Origin: Vulcanisaeta sp. JCM 16159
Lineage (GTDB): Archaea > Thermoproteota > Thermoprotei > Thermoproteales > Thermocladiaceae
Direction: 5' to 3'
DNA length: 64,000 nt
NCBI RefSeq assembly: GCF_001316265.1
Contig: NZ_BBDN01000009.1
Span: 40,320 to 104,319 of the forward strand
Below, one piece after another: positions 15,341 to 24,660 of the stretch. A program made the position numbers and the translations under genes. Each line of letters starts with the position of its first letter. The stretch's first letter is position 1. The notes beneath the pieces are model-generated. The model did no database searches. It was not told where the DNA came from and saw only the letters and a list, made by a program, of their open reading frames with translations.

Positions 15341-15687
15341 GTGCCCACTGCGCCGTACTTGGCTAAAATATTGAGGGAAATGGATTTACACGTCAAGTTA
15401 TGGCCCGACGAATTAACTGCCACTTGGATGGGTTCCTTTAGCGTTACATTATTCATTGATAGAGAATACAAGAGGGCGAGTATACGCATATCCGCGAAAA
15501 AAAAGAAATTATAATACGCATTGAACCTAGAGCCGTTTATATTGAAACGCCAAGAATGTATTTCACGCGAAGAAAGGATGTAATATTAACATTGATGCAT
15601 GAATTACTTAATATCGCCAGGGAGAGGGTGCTGGACGGCATAAGCAATATGGAGAATCAAGTTACAGAAATTATGAAGGCGCCATAA
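15341..15687 (+). CDS. AT-rich hypothetical gene (frameshift in an A8 run)
   Basis: From GTG 15341 the frame reads VPTAPYLAKILREMDLHVKLW...ATWMGSFSVTLFIDREYKRASIRISA. At an A8 run (about 15498-15505) a shift continues EIIIRIEPRAVYIETPRMYFTRRKDVILTLMHELLNIARERV to a TAA at 15685-15687. About 114 residues of beta-rich then helical text with coherent composition across the break. No family recognised. Its low GC contrasts with neighbouring element genes and suggests separate acquisition. Confidence 0.5.
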
Positions 15688-15708
15688 TGTGCACGCCCTC
15701 CAATACAT

Positions 15709-15729
15709 CCCAGGGGCATTGCCCCTGGG
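15709..15729. terminator. 9-bp stem hairpin
   Basis: CCCAGGGGC-ATT-GCCCCTGGG follows the 15341-15687 gene and precedes the Cys-rich ORF. Confidence 0.45.
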
Positions 15730-15768
15730 TTCTAACTAATTACGGGTTACCGGCTTTGGGCAACGCCC

Positions 15769-15885
15769 ATGAGACTCCTTAAGTGCCAGGAGAAATGCGA
15801 TAGGAAGTGTAAGACCCATACTGAGGGTAGTGAGGATTGGTGGAGGTGCTATAATGACTGCATCACGAGGTGCCTGCTTGGGTAG
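15769..15885 (+). CDS. 38-residue CX3CX3C repeat microprotein
   Basis: MRLLKCQEKCDRKCKTHTE then a Trp pair and CYNDCITRCLLG. Six cysteines form two CX3CX3C blocks 13 residues apart, the pattern of a disulfide- or metal-clamped helical hairpin. The stop is 7 bp before the SLOG-like gene, so they probably form an operon. Too short for homology judgement by eye, but the spacing is too regular to be chance coding. Confidence 0.5.
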   Translation: MRLLKCQEKCDRKCKTHTEGSEDWWRCYNDCITRCLLG

Positions 15886-15892
15886 GTGACTT

Positions 15893-16393
15893 ATGAGGGT
15901 ACTCATTGCGGGCTCCAGGGATGCTAGCCCTAAGAGCCTCATGATTGCCAAGTGGCTCGGCAGTTTAGTCGCCAAGCGGGGCCACACCCTCATTAACGGC
16001 TGTGCCCGTGGCGTCGATTGGCATGCCCTCCAGGGGGCAATTGGGAGTGGTGGCATTATTGAGGCTTACCTACCAAGCCAGGCCACTGGCTGGTTCAATA
16101 AATGCCTAGGACTACCAATACGCATTATTCCTGCCGGCAGGAACTTCGTGGGTAGGACAATACGCATGGGTGAAATTGCGGAGTTAATAATCATTATAGA
16201 GCCACGATTGAGGAGTAACGGCGTTTGTGGCACATGCCACCTGGCTAGGTTTGCTAATGCAAAGCCAGTCTACGTGATTAACCCAAGGAGTTATGGTATA
16301 GGGCTTGATGAGGAGTTGGAAAGGGGCTTGGGAGTATTTGAAAGGGCTGGGGCTAGGATTGTGGGCATTAATGATGTCGTGAGAATCCTATGA
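15893..16393 (+). CDS. SLOG/DprA-like nucleotide-binding protein
   Basis: A 166-residue Rossmann-like protein beginning MRVLIAGSRDASPKSLMIAKWLGSLV. A GHTLINGCARGVDWHALQGAI segment matches the glycine-rich ligand-binding loop of DprA/LOG (SLOG) folds. Later parts include RIIPAGRNFVGRTIRMGEIAELIIIIEP and GTCHLARFANAKPVYVI. SLOG proteins bind nucleotides or nucleotide-derived signals, and family members act in DNA uptake or defence signalling. It ends just before a strong terminator hairpin. Its role in the element is unknown. Confidence 0.65.
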   Translation: MRVLIAGSRDASPKSLMIAKWLGSLVAKRGHTLINGCARGVDWHALQGAIGSGGIIEAYLPSQATGWFNKCLGLPIRIIPAGRNFVGRTIRMGEIAELIIIIEPRLRSNGVCGTCHLARFANAKPVYVINPRSYGIGLDEELERGLGVFERAGARIVGINDVVRIL

Positions 16394-16397
16394 AGCC

Positions 16398-16419
16398 AGC
16401 CCCGCCGAATGGCGGGGCT
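16398..16419. terminator. bidirectional GC hairpin
   Basis: AGCCCCGCC-GAAT-GGCGGGGCT. The stem is identical to 4991-5011, with a different loop. It ends the SLOG gene; the 16420-16566 gap before the integrase stop holds no gene I can support. Confidence 0.5.
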
Positions 16420-16566
16420 ATTCATTTCGAAATCCGTCGGGCGGGGGTTGCCCTTATGGCCTTACTCTTTATTGCGATTACATTCTTTTCAATATTCATT
16501 CGAAATCAAGGGCCCCGCCCCCACCATGATGAGACTTGAGCCCGGCCTATTTAAGCATTACCCCAA

Positions 16567-17860
16567 TCAGCATAATAGGCATGGAGCATGCCTCAAATAC
16601 CACTGGCGCAACTCCTCATGCCTTGGCGACCAATAATGCTCAATCAAGACTCGATACTCACTCGGTGGAGCCCTACCCTGGAGCGTATTAACAATACTCT
16701 CTGGCACGCCCCTGCTAATCATCCAAGTGGCAAAGAACTTCCTAAGCTCATACAATTCAAAGTCCCTGTTGAGGACTTGCCTAGCCGACTCCTTAATCTC
16801 ACGCCTAAGCCTGCCCTGGTCAAAGGGTAGGAACCTCTGCCTGAGCCTATCAATGACCTCCTGCCCAAACCACTTACTCGCCTCAATGGGCTTGGTTATG
16901 TTGCTAACGAACTTGTCACGCCTGGGCAGGTACTGGCTCCTAATGAACTCGAGGGTCTCAGGCCTAAGAAAGGCCACAAAGGCACGCTTGGTCTCAGTCA
17001 CCTTACCAATCCTGAGCATCCCATGCTCCAAGTCCACATCATCCATTGTGACTAGGAAGGGCTCACTCGGCCTCAAGCCAGCCTCAGCAAGGATTAGGAA
17101 ATACACCTTAGCCTCTATCGACTCAATACCAGCCAGGACTTGCCTTAGCTCGTCAAGGGTTGGTAGCCTGGCCCTATTACTAGGCCTGGACTTAATGACC
17201 TTGAAGCTATTATAGAGGATGCCAAACAGCCCTGGATCACGGGGCTGAAGCACATTCTTCAGTAGGGACTTCAGGCTAGCCGAAATGTGCCTAGCCACGT
17301 TCTGCCCATCCTCCTCAAGAACCTCGGCGAGATAATCACGAATACCCTCGGGACTGAGTGTCCAATCCATGTCGGACAGGGCACGCTGGATGTAGTAGAG
17401 CCTATCCCTCAAGGTCTTATCCTTAACACCCCTGAGCCTCATTGCCTTGACATAGGCCTCAATGTCCTCCCGAGTCACATGCCAGGTCTTGCCAATAGCC
17501 TGCACATAATCGCCGAGGTACCTCGACAACAAGGCCAGGAACTGCTCCCTGAATGAGGGGTCTTCCCTTGCCGTGATGATTACCCTAAGGGCATCACTAA
17601 GTGTGGCACGCTTCTCCGGTACCCAGCCTTTAGTAGGGCTTGGAGCTCCTCAACCGTGAGGAGCCTGAGCATCGAGCATAATAAGCCGTCACCGACCTGG
17701 CGGCGCCGCGCCTGACCTTGCTAATATAGTCATATGTGACGCCGAGGTCACGGGGCTTGACACCCTTACTTAATAAATAATTAAGGATTAATAGCCTCTG
17801 CTCATTATTTATCTCCCCAATGCTCATGAGCTGGCAATCAACCATGGGCTTGCCAGCCAT
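16567..17860 (-). CDS. tyrosine integrase with N-terminal helix-turn-helix (two frameshifts)
   Basis: Site-specific recombinase of the archaeal tyrosine type. The N-terminus (MAGKPMVDCQLMSIGEINNEQ, then LLSKGVKPRDLGVTYDYISKVRRG) is an XRE-like HTH. A shift near 17685 continues GDGLLCSMLRLLTVEELQALLKAG, and a second near 17630 enters WVPEKRATLSDALRVIITARED. The SAM-like core-binding region and catalytic domain follow: Arg in AEAGLRPSE, an LRKFFATWM box replacing HxxR, GRAPPSEYRVLIEHY and a C-terminal candidate Tyr near RQWYLRHAP. Total about 430 residues. Its start lies 98 bp from the tRNA-Arg 3' end, the expected target. The gene is not split into two halves as in SSV-type integration. Confidence 0.85.
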
Positions 17861-17872
17861 TGGCTGGCAAGC
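17848..17872. promoter_or_regulatory. perfect palindrome over integrase start
   Basis: Arms GCTTGCCAGCCA and TGGCTGGCAAGC with a single central base. It contains the integrase ATG (17860) and lies just downstream of a minus-strand TATA-like CTTAAATAC (about 17875-17883), so it covers the expected transcription start. It could be an operator or a recombinase arm-binding site. Confidence 0.7.
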
Positions 17873-17958
17873 ATGTATTTAAGTCTTCCGTGAATGGCTG
17901 ACATGGGTATCGGGAATGATTATGGTGATGATTAATTAGGGGTTGAATGTAAAAGTGG

Positions 17959-18032
17959 CGGCCCCGGTGGGATTTGAACCCACGACCTACGGCTCCGAAG
18001 GCCGCCGCTCTTCCTGACTGAGCTACGGGGCC
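17959..18032 (-). tRNA. tRNA-Arg(TCG), element integration site
   Basis: A complete 74-nt cloverleaf: acceptor GGCCCCG/CGGGGCC, D stem GCTC/GAGC, anticodon arm GCGGC-CTTCGGA-GCCGT with anticodon TCG (Arg, CGA), T arm GTGGG-TTCAAAT-CCCAC, discriminator G, CCA not encoded. No intron. The element and its integrase lie on the 3' side, so the 3' half probably serves as the attachment core. A duplicate of that 3' half was not seen within bases 1-17958, so the other att site is outside the window. Confidence 0.95.
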
Positions 18033-18075
18033 TAGTATTATCCCTAGCGTTTCCCTTTTATTTTTTTAGGTGCAC

Positions 18076-19138
18076 CTATGGTATTATCTCCGTCGAGTCA
18101 AGTATTGGGTCGTAAATCAACTCATTACTATTGATGATGCCTTTATTCATAAGCTCCTTTATCTGAGGTGCTATCGTCAGCACGGTCCTTATCGTTTCCC
18201 TAGTCACGTAGTCCACGGCCTCAACACCATCTTTACCCCAGTACTTCTCACCCTCCATTAACGCGTATAGACATCTACCACCACAATAGGGCCTAAACTC
18301 GCACTTCATGCACATCTCAGGTAGCCTTATTTCCATCAGTCTAAATCCATTATTAACATCACCAAGGACCGCCCACCCCTCCCTGACGGCTATTGGGCAT
18401 GCCAGTACCCTGCCATCGGTTGATACGGCGACCGCCCTATAACCTGCACCGCAGGGTGGTCCCTCGTATGGCCTAAATAGGTATGCGTTTAATATACCAA
18501 GTATCGGCACTATACCTAATACCCTACCCTTCTCTGCATTCTTTAGGAATAAATCCGTCAACTTCTTAATACCTGGCAGGTAATTATTGTTTGCCCATAC
18601 CATAACGTCCCATTTTCTTGTCCATATAACATTCAACTGCCAATGAACATAGTCAAAACCAAGGTTCAGCAGGTGCGTGACATCATCATAGATGTCCGTT
18701 AATTCCGTAACAGTCATCCTGGCAATAAGCCTCTTGATGCCTATATTCCTTAGGTAATTGAACGCATTGACAACAGCCCTATAAACACCCCTACCTCTAT
18801 TGGCGTCGGTAACGATTTCTCTACCATCAATGGATAGTAAAACTACGTCCATCCTCCTCCAATAATCCCTGGGCAGTAAATTAACGAGGGTACCATTAGT
18901 TTGAATTCCAAACCTCTTCGCCTTAATGTTATCCATGGCCCACATTATAAAGCGTGGATTAAGCAGTGGTTCACCGCCGTAAAAAAATCACGGTAGCGTC
19001 AGCATCCCCCTCAATTAATCGTTTCAACTTATCAGCATTATAAGTCACTTTCCAGGGCACAACGCGTGGTTCAAAGGATCCTCCGCAGTATGAGCACTTC
19101 AAGTTACACGCGCCTGTCGTGAATAGGAGCCACAGCAT
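18076..19138 (-). CDS. radical SAM/SPASM peptide-modifying enzyme (one frameshift)
   Basis: MLWLLFTTGACNLKCSYCGG supplies the CX3CX2C [4Fe-4S] motif. The YGGEPLLNP motif follows after a T7-run indel near 18985 (T6 restores the frame). Then come IQTNGTLV, LLSIDG and a C-terminal SPASM region, PPCGAGYRAVAVSTDGRVLACPIAV and CMKCEFRPYCGGRC. The layout resembles the archaeal AF0577-type putative peptide-modifying family. About 354 residues. It lies just beyond the tRNA on the chromosomal side. The substrate is unknown and no obvious precursor peptide is adjacent. Confidence 0.8.
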
Positions 19139-19210
19139 TTCTTAACACCCATACTAATTTTGATCACTCATGCTCAGAATGTTTTTAAAACTAGTACTTA
19201 TCATTGTTAA

Positions 19211-20400
19211 TTGATGAACATACTCATGATTTTACTTCAGGTATTACTACAGGCTGGAAGTAACCAAGGCAACTCCTATATTTCAACGATAATATTTTGG
19301 ATCATCTGGGGTATAATAATCATACTATCACTCACACCTTACTTCCAGAATTACATGGCAATAATGTGGTACTCATACAGCGTGGGAAACTTCCTCAATA
19401 GCCTAGGTAGGTTAATAACGAATAACGTTAACCTAGTTATTAATCACATTAACCAACTACTAAAGTCAAATGGTTCATCCCAACCAACGAATAAAGGCTT
19501 AATCGAGAAAACAATACAAGATCTCATGGAGTTTGTGGTCATAGAGCCCGTTAGCGCTGAACCAACGGGATTGATGAGGACCCTTAAATTGCTTGTGACC
19601 TCCTATAATGAAAAACTTGAGGACTCAATAAGGACTTTATTACCGAATATCGATAGGCCCCTTGTCCAGAATGTGGTTGATGCAGTCGATGGTTTAAGGG
19701 AGTTGAACTACCTATATAAGGTGGTGATGCATTATTATAGGCTGAGTAATAAGTATAAGAATCCGGCGTTAATGATGCAATTATACATGATATTACCAAT
19801 CATTAGGGAGTACGTCAACGCATTGAACGGTGCAATATCAACTTTCCTAAAGGGTCAGCCTGTTGGTGACGCAGCAGGCCCATTAACGGCGTACAGGTTC
19901 ATGAGGAGTTGTTCGGGATTAACTGAACTTACGCATAATGTTAAGGACACGTACATAGGACTTTGCGACTTTGAGGGTAGGAGGGTCTATGTTGTTAAGG
20001 CTAGGGGTCCTGGGGGCACTGTTGGTAATCTCGATGATGGCATAATATATTTGATAGAGAGGGTTGGTGTTAAGCCAAGGATAATAATCACCGTGGATGC
20101 CGCGCTAAAATTTGAGGGAGAGAAGACGGGTTCAATAGCCGAGGGCATTGGCGTTGCCATGGGCGGTATTGGCGTTGAGAGGTTCAATATAGAGAGGACC
20201 GCCAGTAAATATGGAATACCGCTCTACGCCATACTAATTAAGATGGGCTTACCCGAGCCTTATCGGCCATGACTAAGGATGTTGAGAGTGCGGTTAATGA
20301 GGCTGTGGAGAGGGTTAAGAGGGTTATTAGGGAGAACGTTAGGGAGAATGAGGAGGTTATACTTATTGGTGTTGGTAATACGGGCGGTGTTGCTCAGTAG
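19211..20400 (+). CDS. DUF1512 family protein (one frameshift)
   Basis: A conserved archaeal protein of unknown function. An N-terminal membrane helix (STIIFWIIWGIIIILSLTPY) is followed by a long helical cytoplasmic domain and a nucleotide-binding-like region (DFEGRRVYVVKARGPGGTVGNLDDGI, GSIAEGIGVAMGGIGVERF). The first frame stops at 20272. A one-base shift adds MTKDVESAVNEAVERVKRV...VILIGVGNTGGVAQ, the expected family C-terminus, to a TAG at 20398-20400. TATA-like TTTTTAAAAC lies upstream at about 19180. Confidence 0.75.
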
Positions 20401-20438
20401 TTAGTAATTTATTTAAATGCTCAGTTCTCATATACGCG

Positions 20439-20765
20439 GTGAGTTTCGAGTACTACTACATAACGGTGGTGAGTCTCGTAATTTTTGTAGTGGCATTGCT
20501 AATTGGAATAATAATGAATAATAAGTATTATAGGGTTATTAAGGAGTCGCTTACACAGGTTAGGGAGGCCGAGTTAAAGGGTCCATCGGCAATCGGTGGT
20601 GATGTTGAGGTTTTGACATGCCCTCGTTGTGGCTATTCTAAGACGATACCGTATAGGCTTGGGGATTATGTTGGTAAGGTGGTTGATGAGACATGCCCCA
20701 ATGATGGCGAGAGGCTCGTAGTCCACGCAATATACTCCTCAAGACCTGCTGAGCAGTCATTATGA
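20439..20765 (+). CDS. membrane-anchored zinc-ribbon protein
   Basis: GTG-started, 108 residues. One N-terminal TM helix (ITVVSLVIFVVALLIGIIM) and a cytoplasmic ribbon with CPRCGYSK and CPNDGE pairs. The upstream ATTTAAATGC box (about 20409) gives a near-leaderless start. No specific family; similar small anchored zinc ribbons are common in crenarchaea. Confidence 0.6.
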   Translation: MSFEYYYITVVSLVIFVVALLIGIIMNNKYYRVIKESLTQVREAELKGPSAIGGDVEVLTCPRCGYSKTIPYRLGDYVGKVVDETCPNDGERLVVHAIYSSRPAEQSL

Positions 20766-20832
20766 AGATAAGCTTTATAACTGGTTGGTTTGTTTACAAG
20801 ATTCGTGACCCATTTTAATATGGAATAAGGCG

Positions 20833-22155
20833 ATGAGCATAAAAGATGTTTTTAGCCTAAACGAGGGTGCCGAGGTTACAATAAGGGGTTGGGTATATAG
20901 GAAGAGGGAGTTGAAGGATAAGATATTCCTGGTTATTAGGGACGGTAGTGGCATAATCCAGACTGTTGTTAGTAAGTCCGACCCCAATGTGGCGGGCATA
21001 GCGTCTAAACTGAACATAGAATCATCACTCGTGTTAACGGGTACCATCAAGAAGGAGCCGAGGGCGCCAGGTGGTGCTGAGATCCATGTCAAAAGCATTG
21101 ATTGGTATTACGTTGGTGATTCATTCCCAATAAATGAGGATGCCGCCAAGGCAGACAGTGAGTATTTACTTGATGTTAGGCATTTGTGGGTTAGGAGTAG
21201 GAGGATGTGGGCTGTGCTTAGGGTTAGGCATACGGTGTTTGGCGCAATTCATGAATTCTTCAGGTCCAGGGGTTATTACGAGGTTCAGGGGCCTATGTTC
21301 GTATCGGCAGCCGTCGAGGGTGGTGCCACGTTATTCCCTGTTAAGTACTTTGATAGGGAGGACGTATACCTAACGCAGTCATCCCAGTTCTATCTCGAGG
21401 TTTTGATATACGCCCTTGAGAAGGTTTACACGGTGGCGCCCAGCTTCAGGCTGAGCCTTCAAGGACTAGGAGGCATTTGACGGAGTTTGGCATGCCGAGG
21501 CTGAGGAGGCTTGGCTTCAATTCGACGGACTGCTTAACCTGCTTGAGGATTTAATCACGTACATCGTTAATAAGGTCCTTGAGGAGAGACAGGATGAGTT
21601 GAAGCTATTGAATAGGGATACGAAGATTCTGGAGAATGTAAAGCCGCCGTTTTACAAGGTCAGTTATGATGAGGCGATTGAGATCCTTCAGTCCAAGGGG
21701 TTGAAGATTAAGTGGGGTGACGATATTGGGGCTGATGAGGAGAGGGTGTTAACGATGCAGTTCGATAAGCCAATCCTCCTACACCACTTCCCTGAGCAGG
21801 TTAAGGCATTCTATCACAGGAATGACCCAAGTAGGCCGGAGACACACTGAGTGTTGATGTACTTGCACCGGAGGGTTATGGGGAGATTGTTGGTGGTGGT
21901 GAGCGTATTTACGACTATGAGGAGCTACTCGGTAAGATTAAGAGGTTTGGGCTTAGGCCTGAGGATTATGATTGGTACCTGGACCTTAGGAGGTATGGCT
22001 CAGTGCCACATGCAGGTTTTGGTCTCGGTGTTGATAGGCTGGTGATGTGGGTTTGCGGGCTTGATCACATCAGGGATGCGGTGCCATTCCCAAGGGATGT
22101 AAGGCGTGTTAAGCATGAAATGAATAGTGATGGTTCAAAATGGTTCGACTATTAA
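20833..22155 (+). CDS. asnS: asparaginyl-tRNA synthetase (three one-base deletions)
   Basis: Class II synthetase charging tRNA-Asn. The N-terminal OB fold ([24 protein letters not shown]) is followed by the catalytic core: motif 1 region [36 protein letters not shown] and motif 2 [27 protein letters not shown]. The FWHAE signature separates AsnRS from AspRS. Motif 3 is [12 protein letters not shown]. Frame breaks near 21450, 21490 and 21850 are each repaired by inserting one base, e.g. GGG for GG. The essential gene makes true loss unlikely. The end overlaps the AK6 start by 16 bp. Confidence 0.92.
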
Positions 22156-22716
22156 TAACCGGTTCCCCAGGTGTTGGGAAGACCACGGTAGCCACAGAAC
22201 TTTCTAGGATATTCAACACAGCATTAATAGATGTGAACGAGGTTATAAGGCCACTCCTTAAATGGGACCTAGGCTTCTCACGAATTACGTAACTGATGAA
22301 AAGAGGCACGTGAATTAATTATGAGGAGACTAAGTGATTTGGGTTCATACATAATTGATACGGTGGCCATAAACTTGATTGATAAGGCATTGATTGATTG
22401 GTGTATCGTACTTAGGCTCAACCCCACCGAGTTAATGCGCAGGTTAATAACGAGGAACTGGCCCCGGTGCAAGGTTATTGAGAATGTGCTTGCCGAGGTT
22501 GTTGGTTCATCACTAAGCATGGCCATTGATCTATTTGGTAAGGATAAGGTAATTGAGGTGGATACAACGGGTAAGAGCGTACAGGAGATTGTTAAGTACG
22601 TGATTGATCATGTACTAAAGGGTGATCCAATTAATGGTGTTGTTGATTGGCTCGACATACTTGATACTGGATTCCTAGTAGGCCTTGATAAGGAGTTGGA
22701 TGAATGCTCGACTTAG
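22140..22716 (+). CDS. adenylate kinase AK6/Fap7 family (two frameshifts)
   Basis: Starts [16 protein letters not shown] (P-loop, residues 8-16) and [16 protein letters not shown], the Fap7/AK6 layout involved in nucleotide balance and small-subunit ribosome maturation. Shifts near 22275 and 22320 restore [12 protein letters not shown]...[11 protein letters not shown] and [26 protein letters not shown]. Typical length about 190 residues. It overlaps the asnS end, so they are likely co-transcribed. Confidence 0.75.
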
Positions 22717-23153
22717 TGATCAGTGTACTTAACGCTCCTCATTAATCTCTTGATCTCGAACATGAATAGCCTATTCCAACCAATATTCTCGAGCCTCTTA
22801 ACGATGCTTCTAAGTGTACCAGCCCTAAGGCTTACGAGTAATACCTTAATAACACGCTTACCCTGCATGAAGAACCTAATGAGCACTAGCCTCTCATTCT
22901 CATACTCAAAGATGTAATCCTTAATCGTCCTATACTTACCAAGGGTGTCTCCAAACTCCTCCTCGGCCATGTCTAAGTAAGTGGCTAGGTCTGGATCGAT
23001 TTCCATATACTCGAGCCTATGCAAGCCAGAATTCTCGAGATCGAGGATAGCCACATCGAAGTCCTTATTAACTTCAAATATGGCTATACCGTAGATACGC
23101 ATTTCAATCTCCATCACATCAGCATTACTATAGTTTAAAAACATTTTGTCCAA
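22713..23153 (-). CDS. conserved-looking hypothetical protein
   Basis: 146 residues, MDKMFLNYSNADVMEIEMRIYGIAIFEVNKDFDVAIL..., alpha/beta, acidic. It contains a helical segment with LATYLDMAEEEFGDTLGKY, a strand pair (YIFEYENERLVLIRFFMQGKRVIKVLLV) and a basic C-terminal helix (RSIVKRLENIGWNRLFMFEIKRL). I do not recognise a family. Convergent overlap of 4 bp with AK6. Confidence 0.55.
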   Translation of the reverse strand: MDKMFLNYSNADVMEIEMRIYGIAIFEVNKDFDVAILDLENSGLHRLEYMEIDPDLATYLDMAEEEFGDTLGKYRTIKDYIFEYENERLVLIRFFMQGKRVIKVLLVSLRAGTLRSIVKRLENIGWNRLFMFEIKRLMRSVKYTDH

Positions 23154-23172
23154 TAACTATTGAAAAACAGAG

Positions 23173-24351
23173 CTAGATCGGTATATGAACGTAACTTAAC
23201 CATGCATAATAAATCGCGGTATTCACAATCGTGATAGGGACGCCGTATTTCATGAACTCCAAAAACCCGAAGCCCTCACCGCCCCTTTTCTCACTGGCTT
23301 CACTGATTATTACATTACTCGCAGCACCAATTAATGTTAAGTTCCCCGCTATCGTACTTGACGCGGCCAAACCAATCCAAATAACGGAATTACTCGGTAA
23401 AACCCCTAACTCTTTCATTAATGGTATGTAAAGCGCCACCATGGGAACATTACTAATGACTTGACTAAGGAATAAACCCGATATAAAAACTCCTATTAAT
23501 GTCGTTGGTTGCGGCAGGTAATTAGCCAGCACATTAAGTACGCCTGACTCAAGAGCTCCCTCGCTAACTATGAATAATCCCATGAAGAATAGTATCGTGG
23601 TCCAGTCAACATTATGAGCAACAACTCTCCTATCGCTACCGCTTGCTAGGTAAATTATTGAAGCGCCCATGAATGTTAGAGTCACGGGGGTTAGGTATGG
23701 GCTTACGTTGAAGACGTCTGTTATGAAATAGAGTGGTATTAGCGTTAATAATATTATTATTGCCGTATAAGCAAGTCTCTTGTTGACAAGTAGTTCCTCA
23801 GGTCTCCTTGTCTCGTTAATTACGATATCGTCATTACTTCCATGAAATAATAGGAGCAGTAGTGGGTATGTTATCAATATGTTAATTATTGTTGGTGGTA
23901 ATAAATAAAATGCAAATAATATGAAGGGTTTCGGCATACCTGACTCTAGAGCAATTAGCAAGTTCTGTGGGTTACCAACGGGCAACGCCACACTGCCTAT
24001 GGTTACACCAAAGGCCAGTGCGTAAAGTAATGGCTTGACGCTGATCTTAGCTTGCCTTCTCATAGATACTATCACCGGTGTAAATGAGCCGGCAATGCCG
24101 TCGTTCGAGAGGGCGAGTGATAATAGGGCTGATAACCCAAACACCTTGAGTATTAACTTGTTCATGCTACGGCTGCTAATTAATAACCTATATGCCAGAT
24201 AACTGAAGAATCCACTAACCTCGAGTGCTGATGATATCGTGAATAGTGAGATTAGGAATAGAATAACATCAAGATTTACGGAGGATAAAGCCTGACTAGG
24301 CGTGAGTATGCCAAGCACCATCGTGAGCGCCGCACCTAAGAGCATGGCCAC
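23173..24351 (-). CDS. ArsB/SLC13-type anion permease
   Basis: A 392-residue polytopic membrane protein with about 11 helices. Typical features of the ion-transporter (ArsB/NhaD/SLC13) superfamily are DVILFLISLFTISSALEVSGFFSYLAYRLL, the SNDGIAG discontinuous helix, GNPQNLLI and SNVPMVALYIPLMKELG with repeated GN/SN hairpins. The substrate cannot be told (arsenite, dicarboxylate, phosphate or sodium). No arsR or arsA nearby, so an arsenic role is not supported. The 24352-24660 gap upstream holds no gene I can firmly support. Confidence 0.75.
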   Translation of the reverse strand: MAMLLGAALTMVLGILTPSQALSSVNLDVILFLISLFTISSALEVSGFFSYLAYRLLISSRSMNKLILKVFGLSALLSLALSNDGIAGSFTPVIVSMRRQAKISVKPLLYALAFGVTIGSVALPVGNPQNLLIALESGMPKPFILFAFYLLPPTIINILITYPLLLLLFHGSNDDIVINETRRPEELLVNKRLAYTAIIILLTLIPLYFITDVFNVSPYLTPVTLTFMGASIIYLASGSDRRVVAHNVDWTTILFFMGLFIVSEGALESGVLNVLANYLPQPTTLIGVFISGLFLSQVISNVPMVALYIPLMKELGVLPSNSVIWIGLAASSTIAGNLTLIGAASNVIISEASEKRGGEGFGFLEFMKYGVPITIVNTAIYYAWLSYVHIPI

Positions 24352-24660
24352 CCAGGTTGTACATTAATCCTACCAACCCCTCTCAGGCTATTAGGCCATA
24401 CGTAATTGCCAATATGACACTATCCTCAATAAATTTCAATGGCACCATAGCTTACCTAGTCGTTCCTCTACAGTGATGTAGAATAAAAAGTTTTATCTTC
24501 GATACCGATCAAGGAGAATTAATCAAATAAACTTAATTAGCTGGGATAGATAGCGGGTTATTGATGATGAGGCTCGAGAGGTTTGATTTAATGATAATAA
24601 CGCAGGCCTTACTGAACATGCTTAAATGGATTAATTCTGCGGTGAGTTGGTGAGGTTAAA

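Noticed and set aside
23173..24351. Arsenic resistance locus
   Set aside because: The permease is ArsB-like in fold only; no regulator, ATPase or reductase is adjacent.
24563..24652. 29-residue ATG frame before cobS
   Set aside because: Too short and without a motif; could be the tail of a lost gene but cannot be supported.
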